A stretch of 64,000 bases of DNA from Ruegeria arenilitoris (GTDB taxonomy: Bacteria > Pseudomonadota > Alphaproteobacteria > Rhodobacterales > Rhodobacteraceae). The notes beneath the pieces were generated by a model, which worked only from the letters and a program-made list of their open reading frames with translations, was not told the origin of the DNA and did no database searches. Below are positions 15,541-24,487 of the stretch, in pieces. The stretch is from NCBI RefSeq assembly GCF_013031355.1, contig NZ_WPZO01000009.1, forward strand, positions 62,001 to 126,000, given 5' to 3'. The position numbers and the translations under genes are program-made. Each line of letters begins with the position of its first letter. Positions within the stretch are counted from its first letter, which is position 1.

Positions 15541-18003
15541 ATGACCCATCGCCCACTATCCCACATCCGCGTCCTTGATTTCGGGCAATACCTGGCGGCC
15601 CCTCTTGTTGGCATGATGCTGGCCGACATGGGGGCCGAAGTCATTCGGATTGACCCACCTAACGGCCCTGCCTTTGACGATCCCGCGTTTCGGATGATCT
15701 CACGTGGGAAGAAAACCCTGACGCTGGATCTGAAAACGGATGAGGGGCGCGGTACCGCGATCGAACTGGCCAAACGCGCCGATGTAGTGATCGAGAATTT
15801 CCGGCCGGGCGTAATGGATCGCCTTGGGCTGGGGCCGGATGTCTTACGGGCGGCAAATGACCAACTGGTCTACCTCTCCATGCCCGGCTTTGCGTCGACC
15901 GATACCGAACTGGCCGCGCTGCCCGCCTGGGAGGCCGTGATCGCCGCCTATACCGGGCAATTCACCGATATGGGCCTGAATCGTCGACTGATGGGCATCA
16001 ACCCGTCCTTCACACCGCTGACCCTGGCCTCGGCCTACGGCGCAAGCTTTGGCGCCATGGCCGTTCTGTTCGCCCTGAACGCGCGCGAGCGCAATGGCGG
16101 GGATCATATCGAGGTCCCCCTGGCCGCCGCGCTGCTGGAAGGCCTGATCTACAATTGCGAGCAGATCGAGGATTACCCGGAACGCTACAAGTCCCCGCGC
16201 GAGGTCGAACTGGATCGGCGCGCCGCCGAAGGCTTGCCGATGAATCTTGAATTCGATGAGCTGTCCGAATTCCTCGACCCGTTCTATCGCACATATACCT
16301 GTGCCGACGGGCGGAGGTTCTATGTGGTCTCTGGCTCGGTCGCCACGCATCCGCGCCGCGTGCTAGAGACGCTGGGGCTCAAGGATCTAGCGGATGAGAT
16401 GCCCGATTTCTCGGCCTATCTGGACACCAAGGACTGGCCTGCGGAATGGTCGATGCGCAACTACCCGGTCGGAGCCTCTGATCGGGCGCGCGTGTCCTCG
16501 GCGATGAAAGAGGCATTTCTGTCCCGCCCCGCGCATGAGTGGGAAGAGCTGTTCGGCACCGCCAAAGCCCCGGCGACGGCGCAGCGGTTCAGCAAGGAAT
16601 GGTTGGCTGATCCCCACGCGCTGGCGTCTGGTCTGGTTCTGCAGGTCGAAGATGCCCGCCACGGCGAGATGCGCCAGATGGGCAACGTGGCCTGGTTGTC
16701 CGGGGATAAGGCGGCGGCAGAAAAGACCGGTCCGACAACTGCTGACTTGGACGCATTGCTGGCCGATGACCCACGCGCTAGCGGCAATTCAGGCGGCGGC
16801 GGCTGGCTGGACGGCCTGAAGGTTTTGGATCTGACCAATGTCATCGCAGGGCCGACCATCGGATCAACTTTGGCGCGCTATGGGGCCGAGGTGACACTGG
16901 TGCAACCGGTTGAGCCCTCGGTCGACCCTTGGAACACTGTGGTCTTTGGCATTCACGCCCAAAGGGGCAAGGAAAACATCCTGCTGAACCTGCGCAGCGA
17001 CGAAGGGCAAGAGGTTTTGGCCAAACTCATTGCCGAAGCCGACGTGATAACGATGAACGGCACGGACGAGCAGCGCGACAAGCTGGGGCTTTCTCCCGAA
17101 CGCCTCAGCGCGATCAATCCGCGTCTCATTCTGGTTCAGCTGGATGCGTTCGGTGGGCCGATGCGCGGGCCGAAATCCGACCATCTGGGCTATGACGATC
17201 TGGCGCAGGCGGCCACCGGTGTGATGTTGCGCTTTGGTGGCGGCATGGGCACGCCCGAAGAACACGCGCATTTCGGAACCATCGATGTTCTGACCGGTTT
17301 CTGCGCCTGCGTGGCGCTGGGTGGCGCCTTGCTGCGCCTGCGCGAGACCGGAAAGGGCGGTATCGCGCGGGCGTCTCTGGCGGGGGCGGGCAACCTTATT
17401 CAGGCGCAGTTCATGTATGACTATGACGGTCGCGCGCCCTTTGACGAACCCGCAGGCCGCGAGGCGCTGGGTTGGGGCCCGTTTTATCATTGCTATGAAG
17501 CGGCGGATCAGTGGATGTTCTTCGCCGCCCCGACCGAGCGGCAGGCCGCGCTAGCCCGTGTCCCGGAGTTGGCTGACCTTACAGAAGTGCCGCTGGATGG
17601 TCTGCATGACGCCTTGGCAGAGCGGTTCAAAACACAGCCCCTCTCCTTCTGGCGAACGGCATTCTCCGAGGGTCAAAGCACGGTTGTCCCGCTCGCGTCC
17701 CTACATGAAACGCGCGACAAGGCGCTGCAGCATGAAAGCGCGGGTGACATCGATCTGTCCGATGCAACTTTCCGCGTCATTCGCCACGACCAGCACCCGA
17801 TGGGACGCTGGTGCGATCTGGTCGCCCCGAACGCAGTGCGGCCAAAATCCGGACAGATCAGCATTCCGGGGCCCATGCCGAAATATGGGCAGCACACGCG
17901 GACCATTCTGGCACGACTGGGTTATGAGGACCGGCAGATCGACGACCTGATCGCTGCAGGCGCAGCGGGCACAAGCTGGTCGGATAAATACTTGCCCGAA
18001 TAA
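15541..18003 (+). CDS. Tandem CaiB/BaiF-type CoA-transferase (two fused domains)
   Basis: 820 aa, about twice the usual 400. Two family III CoA-transferase units lie in tandem. Unit one (about 1-400) starts IRVLDFGQYLAAPLVGMMLA with GAEVIRIDPPNGPAFDD. Unit two (about 420-815) starts LKVLDLTNVIAGPTIGSTLA with GAEVTLVQPVEPSVDP. By position, the catalytic Asp that forms the acyl anhydride is present in unit two (GTIDVLTG) but is Ser in unit one (LASAYGAS). The ATG at 15541 opens just before the domain; an earlier in-frame codon at 15436 would add 35 unrelated residues. Probably moves CoA onto a carboxylic acid for catabolism, controlled by the divergent LysR protein. The substrate is unknown. 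Confidence 0.85.
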   Translation: MTHRPLSHIRVLDFGQYLAAPLVGMMLADMGAEVIRIDPPNGPAFDDPAFRMISRGKKTLTLDLKTDEGRGTAIELAKRADVVIENFRPGVMDRLGLGPDVLRAANDQLVYLSMPGFASTDTELAALPAWEAVIAAYTGQFTDMGLNRRLMGINPSFTPLTLASAYGASFGAMAVLFALNARERNGGDHIEVPLAAALLEGLIYNCEQIEDYPERYKSPREVELDRRAAEGLPMNLEFDELSEFLDPFYRTYTCADGRRFYVVSGSVATHPRRVLETLGLKDLADEMPDFSAYLDTKDWPAEWSMRNYPVGASDRARVSSAMKEAFLSRPAHEWEELFGTAKAPATAQRFSKEWLADPHALASGLVLQVEDARHGEMRQMGNVAWLSGDKAAAEKTGPTTADLDALLADDPRASGNSGGGGWLDGLKVLDLTNVIAGPTIGSTLARYGAEVTLVQPVEPSVDPWNTVVFGIHAQRGKENILLNLRSDEGQEVLAKLIAEADVITMNGTDEQRDKLGLSPERLSAINPRLILVQLDAFGGPMRGPKSDHLGYDDLAQAATGVMLRFGGGMGTPEEHAHFGTIDVLTGFCACVALGGALLRLRETGKGGIARASLAGAGNLIQAQFMYDYDGRAPFDEPAGREALGWGPFYHCYEAADQWMFFAAPTERQAALARVPELADLTEVPLDGLHDALAERFKTQPLSFWRTAFSEGQSTVVPLASLHETRDKALQHESAGDIDLSDATFRVIRHDQHPMGRWCDLVAPNAVRPKSGQISIPGPMPKYGQHTRTILARLGYEDRQIDDLIAAGAAGTSWSDKYLPE

Positions 18004-18017
18004 TCGGGATTGAGGCG

Positions 18018-18037
18018 GCGGGTCCGTGCGGACCCGC
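18018..18037. terminator. Hairpin between convergent genes
   Basis: GCGGGTCC-GTGC-GGACCCGC: perfect 8-bp GC-rich stem with a 4-nt loop, 15 nt after the CoA-transferase stop and before the convergent GMC gene. Only a short TTG follows, so intrinsic termination is likely but not certain. Confidence 0.55.
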
Positions 18038-18062
18038 TTGCCGGCCTGAAGACAATGCTCGG

Positions 18063-19799
18063 TTATTGGTACCTTGTGCCACCCACAAGATTGCGTTCTT
18101 CAGCAAATAACGCGCCGGTATCCTTGCCGCTTAGGTCCATATCAATTGTCCCCGATCTCTGACGGCTCTTCCAGTTTTCATCCACCATCACCGGCGCCGG
18201 ATCGGCGGCGAGTAAGTTGGTGCCTCTGATCAGATCAGCGGCGCGCTCCGCCAGCATCAGTGTCGGCACGTTGAGATCTCCGGCCGTGGCCTGCGGCATG
18301 ACCGAGGCGTCTACGACGCTCAAGCCGTCCATCCCGTGAACGCGCATCGTTTTGGGGTCGATGACGGATTGCGAATCCTCGCCCATCCGGCAGGTGCCGC
18401 AGGGGTGATAGGCGCTTTCGACCTTGTCCTTGATGAACTGATCGATCTGCACGTCGTTGTTGCAATCCGGTCCCGGAGCAAGTTCTTGACCGGCAAATGG
18501 AGCCAGGGCTGGCTGCTGGAATATCTCGCGCGTCAGGCGGACACAGGTGCGCATCTCATGCCAATCGTCCTCGTGGCTCATATAGTTGAACCGGACGCGG
18601 GGGGCACCCAGCGGGTCCGACGCATTCAGCCGCACTCTGCCCCGGCTTTTCGATCTTTTGGTGCCGACATGCACCTGAAACCCATGGCCCTTGGCCAGCG
18701 ATTTCCCGTCATAGGAAATGGCCAGCGGCAGGAAATGAAACTGAATGTCCGGGTAAAGGACACCGGCACGACTGCGGATATGAGCCCCCGCCTCGAAGTG
18801 ATTGGTGGCCCCCAGACCATCACGGCGCAGCAGCCAGCGCAGCCCAATCCGGGCTTTGCCCATCAGGCTCATATGCGGGTAGAGAGATACCGGCTGCGTG
18901 CATTCCTGCTGCACGTACAACTCCAGATGATCCATCAGATTACCGCCAACGCCGGGCAGGTCATGGACAACATCGATCCCGGCCTGTTGCAGTTCACCCC
19001 CCGGCCCGATGCCCGACCGCTGCAGAATGACGGGGGACATGATCGAGCCTGCGGACAAAACCACCTCTGAGGCCCGCGCCTGAACCCGGTGTCCCTTATG
19101 ATCGTATTCAACGCCGACCGCTTTGCGCCCCTTTGTCAGGATGCACGTTGTATGAGCGTGGGTCACGACCCGGACGTTGCCCCGCGCCATGGCCGGGCGC
19201 AAATAGGCAACAGCGGCGCTGCAGCGCTCACCCCCGCCGACATTCATTTCCATCGGGCCAAAGCCCTCATGTTGAAGGTCGTTCATGTTGGCGCTGCGGG
19301 CAAATCCGGCCTGAACGCCCGCCTCGATGAACGCCTGATACAGCGGGTTGGTTTCCGACCCCCTTGTCACTTTAATCGGGCCGCCGCGCCCCCGAAACGC
19401 GCCCGCGTCCGATGCGCTTTCCAGTCGCTTGAAATAGGGCAGCACGTTGGCCCAGTTCCATCCCGTGGCCCCGTGATCCGCCCAAAGCTCATAATCCATT
19501 GGGTTGCCGCGAACATAGCACATGCCATTGATCGAACTCGACCCGCCCAACCCCTTGCCCCGTGGCAGGTTCATGACACGCCCATCCAGATGCGGCTCTG
19601 GCTCGGTCACGAACCCCCAGTTGAAGCGTTTGGTATTCATCGGGATCGACAGGGCCGACGGCATCCGCACGATCAAGGCATTGTCGCTGCCCCCGGCCTC
19701 AAGCACCAGAATGCGCTTGCGTATATCTTCGCCCAACCGGTTCGCCAGCACACAGCCCGCGGACCCTGCACCCACAATGATATAGTCGTAATGCTCCAT
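18063..19799 (-). CDS. GMC-family FAD oxidoreductase (choline dehydrogenase-like)
   Basis: 578-aa flavin alcohol dehydrogenase. N-terminal FAD motif YDYIIVGAGSAGCVLANRL, GMC signature GKGLGGSSSINGMCYVRG, and catalytic His465 in HPCGTCRMG with Asn510 in DLNVPTLMLAERAAD. The start at 19799 avoids a 49-bp overlap that the upstream in-frame codon at 19853 would create with the cupin gene, 5 nt upstream. The C-terminal 45 residues past the last conserved block are unusually long. Oxidises an unidentified primary alcohol. It sits behind a cupin gene and opposite a BetI-like TetR regulator, but no betaine-aldehyde dehydrogenase is present, so choline itself is doubtful. Confidence 0.88.
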   Translation of the reverse strand: MEHYDYIIVGAGSAGCVLANRLGEDIRKRILVLEAGGSDNALIVRMPSALSIPMNTKRFNWGFVTEPEPHLDGRVMNLPRGKGLGGSSSINGMCYVRGNPMDYELWADHGATGWNWANVLPYFKRLESASDAGAFRGRGGPIKVTRGSETNPLYQAFIEAGVQAGFARSANMNDLQHEGFGPMEMNVGGGERCSAAVAYLRPAMARGNVRVVTHAHTTCILTKGRKAVGVEYDHKGHRVQARASEVVLSAGSIMSPVILQRSGIGPGGELQQAGIDVVHDLPGVGGNLMDHLELYVQQECTQPVSLYPHMSLMGKARIGLRWLLRRDGLGATNHFEAGAHIRSRAGVLYPDIQFHFLPLAISYDGKSLAKGHGFQVHVGTKRSKSRGRVRLNASDPLGAPRVRFNYMSHEDDWHEMRTCVRLTREIFQQPALAPFAGQELAPGPDCNNDVQIDQFIKDKVESAYHPCGTCRMGEDSQSVIDPKTMRVHGMDGLSVVDASVMPQATAGDLNVPTLMLAERAADLIRGTNLLAADPAPVMVDENWKSRQRSGTIDMDLSGKDTGALFAEERNLVGGTRYQ

Positions 19800-19804
19800 C
19801 CGAT

Positions 19805-20164
19805 TCAGCGGATCATCGCCATGAATTTGACGACCGTGTCGGGCTGGTTCCACGTGCCTGTGAATCCTTTAGGCAGCAGGAACGCTTGGCCGGGCCCGAA
19901 CCTGTCAGAGCTGCCGTCGAGGTAGATCAACTCGACCGTGCCGGCGATCATGTACATGAACTCGTCATAGGCGTAATCGACGATCTCATCGGTGTAGGGT
20001 TCGCATTTCCAGGTACCGACGCGCACCTCGTCCGAGGCACGATCGATCACGAGGTTTTCCCATTCCAACGGCGCGGCCACCTCGGGCGAGCTCATGACCA
20101 TCTGACGAGGGTCAGCCATCAGGGCATGTGCCCCGGCATCGGTCAGGTTGATTGCGCGGATCAT
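19805..20164 (-). CDS. Small cupin-domain protein (Cupin_3/DUF861 type)
   Basis: 119 aa, single cupin barrel. The family's motifs show as VGTWKCEPYTDEIVDYAYDEFMYMIAGTVELI and GQAFLLPKGFTGTW; the metal-ligand His positions of motif one are replaced by Tyr/Asp/Glu as is common in DUF861, where Glu usually remains. First gene of a two-gene operon with the GMC oxidoreductase. It could be a ureidoglycolate- or isomerase-like enzyme or a product-binding protein; function not assigned. Confidence 0.75.
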   Translation of the reverse strand: MIRAINLTDAGAHALMADPRQMVMSSPEVAAPLEWENLVIDRASDEVRVGTWKCEPYTDEIVDYAYDEFMYMIAGTVELIYLDGSSDRFGPGQAFLLPKGFTGTWNQPDTVVKFMAMIR

Positions 20165-20204
20165 TTGGACCTCCGGACTTGTGTTTCGGAACGGCTAGCA
20201 CTGA

Positions 20205-20220
20205 TTGAACAGCCGTTCAA
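20205..20220. promoter_or_regulatory. Candidate TetR operator, copy 1
   Basis: TTGAAC-AGCC-GTTCAA, a perfect 6-bp inverted repeat with a 4-nt spacer, in the gap between the divergent cupin and TetR genes. A second copy starts 23 bp later. Confidence 0.7.
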
Positions 20221-20227
20221 CGGAATA

Positions 20228-20243
20228 TTGAACAGCGGTTCAA
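20228..20243. promoter_or_regulatory. Candidate TetR operator, copy 2
   Basis: TTGAAC-AGCG-GTTCAA, identical to copy 1 except for one spacer base. The 23-bp phase places the two dimer sites roughly two helical turns apart on the same face, typical of cooperative BetI/QacR-like binding. Confidence 0.7.
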
Positions 20244-20307
20244 TGATGCCTCTGGCCTTCAACCCAAGCGCCGTCTAAAACGACCCCAAGTCAGGAGATC
20301 TCAGCCC

Positions 20308-20922
20308 GTGTCCCGATTGTCAGATATTGAAATCCGCAAACTTCAGATCATTGAAGCCACCATGGACGTGCTGAATGATCAGGGGTTCTGTGCGCTGAAG
20401 ATCAGGGATGTGGCGCATCAGGCGGGTGTCTCTGCCGGATTGGTCTGCCACTACTACGACACCAAACAGGGGCTGCTGCTGGCGGCGATCCGCCACGCGG
20501 TGACATCTTACGGGGAGCAGCTGGACCTGATCGCGGAACAGGACACTCCGCCCCGGGACAAGGTGCTGGCGCTGGTGCGCATGGCACTTGCGCCCGAGCA
20601 GTCGAACAAGCGACTGTCGTCGGTCTGGCTGACGCTCTATTGCCTTGCCGGGTCGGACGCCGAGTATCATCAGGAATTGCTGCGCTATCAGCAGCAGAAC
20701 CTGGACGTTGTTCGCTCGGCCATTGCACCGCTTTATTCCGATGACGAGGCCGGGCATATTGCGCGCATGATTGTTGCTCTGATTGACGGGGTGTGGCTGC
20801 AACACGCAACCCGTGTTGAACCCGTCGACTTGAATGCCGCGCAAAATCTGGTGGCAACCCTGACGGAACAGGCGCTTTCGGCGCGCCAGTCAGACAAAAC
20901 GGACACTGCCCGCGCGACTTGA
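20308..20922 (+). CDS. TetR-family regulator, BetI-like
   Basis: 204 aa. N-terminal helix-turn-helix (about 10-60) contains RKLQIIEATMDVL and IRDVAHQAGVSAGLVCHYYD. The C-domain is BetI-like with WLTLYCLAGSDAEYHQELLRYQQQN and a DGVWLQHA segment. The start is GTG with AGGAGAT 10 nt upstream. It is divergent from the cupin-GMC operon and probably represses it through the twin TTGAAC/GTTCAA sites in the gap. It converges with the SulP gene of the next locus. Confidence 0.88.
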   Translation: MSRLSDIEIRKLQIIEATMDVLNDQGFCALKIRDVAHQAGVSAGLVCHYYDTKQGLLLAAIRHAVTSYGEQLDLIAEQDTPPRDKVLALVRMALAPEQSNKRLSSVWLTLYCLAGSDAEYHQELLRYQQQNLDVVRSAIAPLYSDDEAGHIARMIVALIDGVWLQHATRVEPVDLNAAQNLVATLTEQALSARQSDKTDTARAT

Positions 20923-20943
20923 TGGATGACCCGGCGTCGGGAG

Positions 20944-22704
20944 TTACCCGCCGACCGACGACAGTCTAGTCGCGCCATCCGCGCAAGTTTCGCTGTGGGA
21001 AAGGCTTGTCCAGGCGTCATATTGTGAAAGAAACACCTGACCGTTCAGCACCTCGGGGAAATGCGTGCGGTTCAGCCTGTCCATAACTGGTCCCTTGACT
21101 TCGGACAGATGCAGACCAATCCCCATGTCGGTCAGCCGGTGGTTGATCGCCTCGAGGCTTTCGAGGGCGGAAAAATCCACCTCATTCACCGCCGAGAACA
21201 TCAGCACCACGTTCCGAACCGCGCTTCCTTCGGTCACGCGACTTTGGATCAATGTCTCCAGAAAACGCGCATTCACAAAATACAGGCTTTCATCAACGCG
21301 CAGTGTCACCAGCGAGGGCACGGTTTCGACTTCATGACGCAGGATGTTCCGGAAATGCTGGGTTCCGGGGACAAGCCCAACCTCGGCCACATGTGGGCGC
21401 GAGGTCTTGTAGAGGTGCAAAAGTACGGAGATCGCCACGCCCGACGCCACTCCAACCTCGACCCCCAGCCCCAGCGTCAGCAGAATGGTTGCGGAAACGG
21501 CGGTAAAATCGGCGCGGGAATAGCCCCAGGTTTTCTTCAGGATGGACAGGTCCACAAGGCTGAGCACTGCGACAATGATGGTCGCCGCCAGCGTGGCCTT
21601 GGGCAGGAAGAAGACTAATGGCGTCAAGGCGACCGCCGCGATAGCCAGACCGATGGCGGTAAAAGCACCCGCCGCTGGCGTTTCCGCCCCGGCGTCGAAA
21701 TTGACGACCGAGCGGGCAAACCCGCCGGTGACCGGATAACCCCCGGTGAAGGCAGCACCCAGATTTGCTGCGCCAAGACCGATCAACTCCTGATCCGGAT
21801 CGATCCGCTGACGTTTCTTGGCCGCCAGAGTTTGCGCCACCGAAACGCTTTCGACAAAACCAATGATCGAAATCAGGATTGCGGGAACCGCAAGCGCCCT
21901 GATCAGATCCGGGGAAAACCCCGGCAGCGACAGGGGCGGCAGGCTTTGGGGGACGCTCCCGACGATCTGCACGCCCTCATTGGCCAGATCAAACCTCCAA
22001 ACAGCAACGGTCGTGGCGACCACGGCGGCAACAGGCCCGGCCTTGGTCAAAATATCGGCCAGCACCGGCGGCACCCCCAGACGGTTCAGAAACGGTCTGA
22101 GGTTTTTTCGCACCCAGAACAGAAACCCTGTCGCCAGGGTTCCGATTGCCACGGTTACCCAATTGATCTCAGGGAGGTGCCGAAAGATCGAACCCAGCAT
22201 TTCCGGCAACGTGTGCCCATGCGCGCTGATCCCCAGAATGTGTTTGGCCTGACTAGTCGCGATCAGGATGCCCGAGGCCGTGATGAACCCGGCAATGACC
22301 GGATGGCTGAGGAAATTGGCCAGAAACCCAAGGCGCAGAATCCCCATCAGCACCAGAAACCCGCCGGACAGAAAGGCCAGCGTCAGCGCCGCAACCGCAT
22401 AGCCCGCCGTGCCCTGTTCGGCCACCTGCCCGATGGCTGTTGCCGTCAAAAGTGAAACCACCGCTACGGGCCCAACCGCCAACGCACGACTAGTGCCGAA
22501 GATCGCATATAGCACAATGGGCACGATAGATGCGTAAATTCCTGCCTCGGGCGGCAAGCCGGCCAGCAAGGCATAGGCCAGTGATTGCGGGATCAGCATG
22601 ATGGTCACGATCAGGGCCGCAATGAGGTCGTTTGAAAAGGCGCCGCGCGTATAGGTTCGGCCCCAGTCCAGAACGGGGACAAATTGGCGGAGTCGTTTGA
22701 TCAT
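20944..22704 (-). CDS. SulP-family (SLC26-like) anion transporter with STAS domain
   Basis: 586 aa. A hydrophobic core of 10-12 or more membrane segments carries the family signature YALLAGLPPEAGIYASIVPI and AVGPVAVVSLLTATAI; a cytoplasmic STAS domain (about 445-560) contains RNVVLMFSAVNEVDFSALESLEA. Family members move sulfate, bicarbonate or related anions. It is the last gene of an operon whose other products oxidise sulfide and persulfide, so export or exchange of sulfite, sulfate or thiosulfate is the likely role. The direction of transport is inferred from context only. Confidence 0.87.
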   Translation of the reverse strand: MIKRLRQFVPVLDWGRTYTRGAFSNDLIAALIVTIMLIPQSLAYALLAGLPPEAGIYASIVPIVLYAIFGTSRALAVGPVAVVSLLTATAIGQVAEQGTAGYAVAALTLAFLSGGFLVLMGILRLGFLANFLSHPVIAGFITASGILIATSQAKHILGISAHGHTLPEMLGSIFRHLPEINWVTVAIGTLATGFLFWVRKNLRPFLNRLGVPPVLADILTKAGPVAAVVATTVAVWRFDLANEGVQIVGSVPQSLPPLSLPGFSPDLIRALAVPAILISIIGFVESVSVAQTLAAKKRQRIDPDQELIGLGAANLGAAFTGGYPVTGGFARSVVNFDAGAETPAAGAFTAIGLAIAAVALTPLVFFLPKATLAATIIVAVLSLVDLSILKKTWGYSRADFTAVSATILLTLGLGVEVGVASGVAISVLLHLYKTSRPHVAEVGLVPGTQHFRNILRHEVETVPSLVTLRVDESLYFVNARFLETLIQSRVTEGSAVRNVVLMFSAVNEVDFSALESLEAINHRLTDMGIGLHLSEVKGPVMDRLNRTHFPEVLNGQVFLSQYDAWTSLSHSETCADGATRLSSVGG

Positions 22705-22786
22705 TTAGACTTTCCGGTGTTCAGAGCGGGCGGTGCGGTCAGCACCCCCCGCTTGTCATTGAGCGCAAAACACACAAACCCAGTTC

Positions 22787-24466
22787 TTATTCTGGTGCGA
22801 CATTCAGCTTCTCGGGCCGCGCCATCCATTCCTTGCCGCGCAACATGGCCTTCCAGTAGATCGGCGGTAGCAGGCTTTCCTTCAGGAACCATGCCATGCG
22901 ACTTGGTTCCGTTCCGTCGATCAGGAAACGCGGGAAACTGGGTTTCAGCGCACCGCCATAGCCGAATTCGGCCAGCACGATCTTGCCGCGCTCGACCGTC
23001 AGCGGGCAGGAGCCATACCCGTCATATTGCGCCACAGCCGAACGCCCTGCGATGTCGGCCACGATGTTGCCCGCCACGGTTGGCGCCTGTTTGCGTGCCG
23101 CGGCGGCAGTTTTTGCATTAGGAGCATTCATCACGTCACCGAGCGACCAGATATTGTCGTAGGTTTTGTGGCGCAGTGTCGATTGATCCACATCGACCCA
23201 GCCGGCCGCATCGGCCAGCGGCGAGACGCGCACGAAATCGGGCGCCGTCTGGGGCGGGCAGACATGGATCATGTCAAACTCGACCTCGACCGTATCCGGG
23301 TCGCTATCCGGTTTGATCACTTCAAAAACCGCCTTTTTAGCTGGCCCGTTGATCGACACCAGATTGTGGAAGAAATTCAGCGTGGCGCCGTATTTCTCGA
23401 CATACCGCTCTAGCGCCGGGACATAATCCTTGACCCCGAACAGCACGCCACCCGCGTTCATGAACTGGATATCGATATCCTTTAGCGCACCGTTTCGAAA
23501 CCAGGCGTCGCCCGAGAGGTACATAGCTTTTTGCGGCGCACCAGCGCATTTGATTGGCATTGGCGGCTGTGTGAACAACGCTCTGCCCTCTTTCATCTCT
23601 TGCACCAGTTGCCAGGTGTAGGGCGCAAGGTCATACCGGTAGTTCGATGTCACGCCATTACGGCCCAAGGTCTCTTCCAGCCCTTCGACCTTGCCCCAAT
23701 CCAGCTTCAACCCGGGGCATACGACAAGGCGGTCGTATTTCACCACCCGGCACCCGTCCAGAACGACGGCGTTGTTCTGCGGCTCAAACGCGGCGACCGC
23801 GGCCTTGATCCAGTGGACGTCTTTCGGGATCAGGCTGCCCATGGTTTTCGCCGTTGTCTGAGCGTCAAAGATGCCGCCGCCCACCATGGTCCAGCCGGGC
23901 TGATAGTAGTGAATATCGGCGGGGTCGATCACCGCGATGTCCAAATCAGGTTGCCGCGATTTGAGGCTGGCGGCGACCGAAATGCCGCCCGCGCCCGCGC
24001 CGACAATCACAACCTGAAAATGCGCGTCGCCTGTATCGGTCGGGGTTTTCCCGCCATTAGCGATGCGGCGGGCAACACCGTTCATGTCATAACCCGCAGC
24101 CTTGGTGGCCATCAGGATCTCGGACATGGGGCGTTTCTTGGCCTCGTGAAACGACCACAGCGTCGCCGAGCGTGTTCCGGTCCGACAATAGGCCAGAACC
24201 GGGCGCTGTACGTCCTCCAACGCCTCTCCAAACGCAGCAACGTCCTGATCTTTCACCATGCCGGACTGCACCGGGACATAGCGCGCTTCGATCCCTGCAG
24301 CCTCGGCAGCTGCTGCGATCTCCTTGAACGATGGCTGGTCGGCGCCTTCGCCATCCGGCCGGTTGCAGATGATCGAACGGTATCCCTGTAACGCGATGAC
24401 CTGTACGTCTTCGATCGTGATCTGCGGGCTGACCGTGAACTTGGGCGATATGGTACGAAGTTCCAT
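22787..24466 (-). CDS. Phosphatase-like (DUF442)/SQR-like FAD oxidoreductase fusion
   Basis: 559-aa two-domain protein. Residues 1-135 are a dual-specificity-phosphatase-like DUF442 domain with active Cys94 in YCRTGTRSATLW, thought in this family to handle persulfide sulfur. Residues 145-555 are a sulfide:quinone-reductase-like flavoprotein with FAD motif VVIVGAGAGGISVAASL, PGWTMVGGG, a Cys in PIKCAGAPQKAMYLSGD, a second in MIHVCPPQTAP, and C-terminal SLGDVMNAPNAKTAAAARKQ. It would oxidise sulfide to persulfide at the membrane quinone pool. It follows the MBL gene by 21 nt. The same architecture recurs in BigR-type sulfide operons of other alphaproteobacteria. Confidence 0.87.
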   Translation of the reverse strand: MELRTISPKFTVSPQITIEDVQVIALQGYRSIICNRPDGEGADQPSFKEIAAAAEAAGIEARYVPVQSGMVKDQDVAAFGEALEDVQRPVLAYCRTGTRSATLWSFHEAKKRPMSEILMATKAAGYDMNGVARRIANGGKTPTDTGDAHFQVVIVGAGAGGISVAASLKSRQPDLDIAVIDPADIHYYQPGWTMVGGGIFDAQTTAKTMGSLIPKDVHWIKAAVAAFEPQNNAVVLDGCRVVKYDRLVVCPGLKLDWGKVEGLEETLGRNGVTSNYRYDLAPYTWQLVQEMKEGRALFTQPPMPIKCAGAPQKAMYLSGDAWFRNGALKDIDIQFMNAGGVLFGVKDYVPALERYVEKYGATLNFFHNLVSINGPAKKAVFEVIKPDSDPDTVEVEFDMIHVCPPQTAPDFVRVSPLADAAGWVDVDQSTLRHKTYDNIWSLGDVMNAPNAKTAAAARKQAPTVAGNIVADIAGRSAVAQYDGYGSCPLTVERGKIVLAEFGYGGALKPSFPRFLIDGTEPSRMAWFLKESLLPPIYWKAMLRGKEWMARPEKLNVAPE

Positions 24467-24487
24467 GGCTCTCCTCCCTATTGCGGC

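Noticed and set aside
18336..19070. 244-codon frame opposite the GMC oxidoreductase
   Set aside because: Shadow of the sense gene; translation shows no family.
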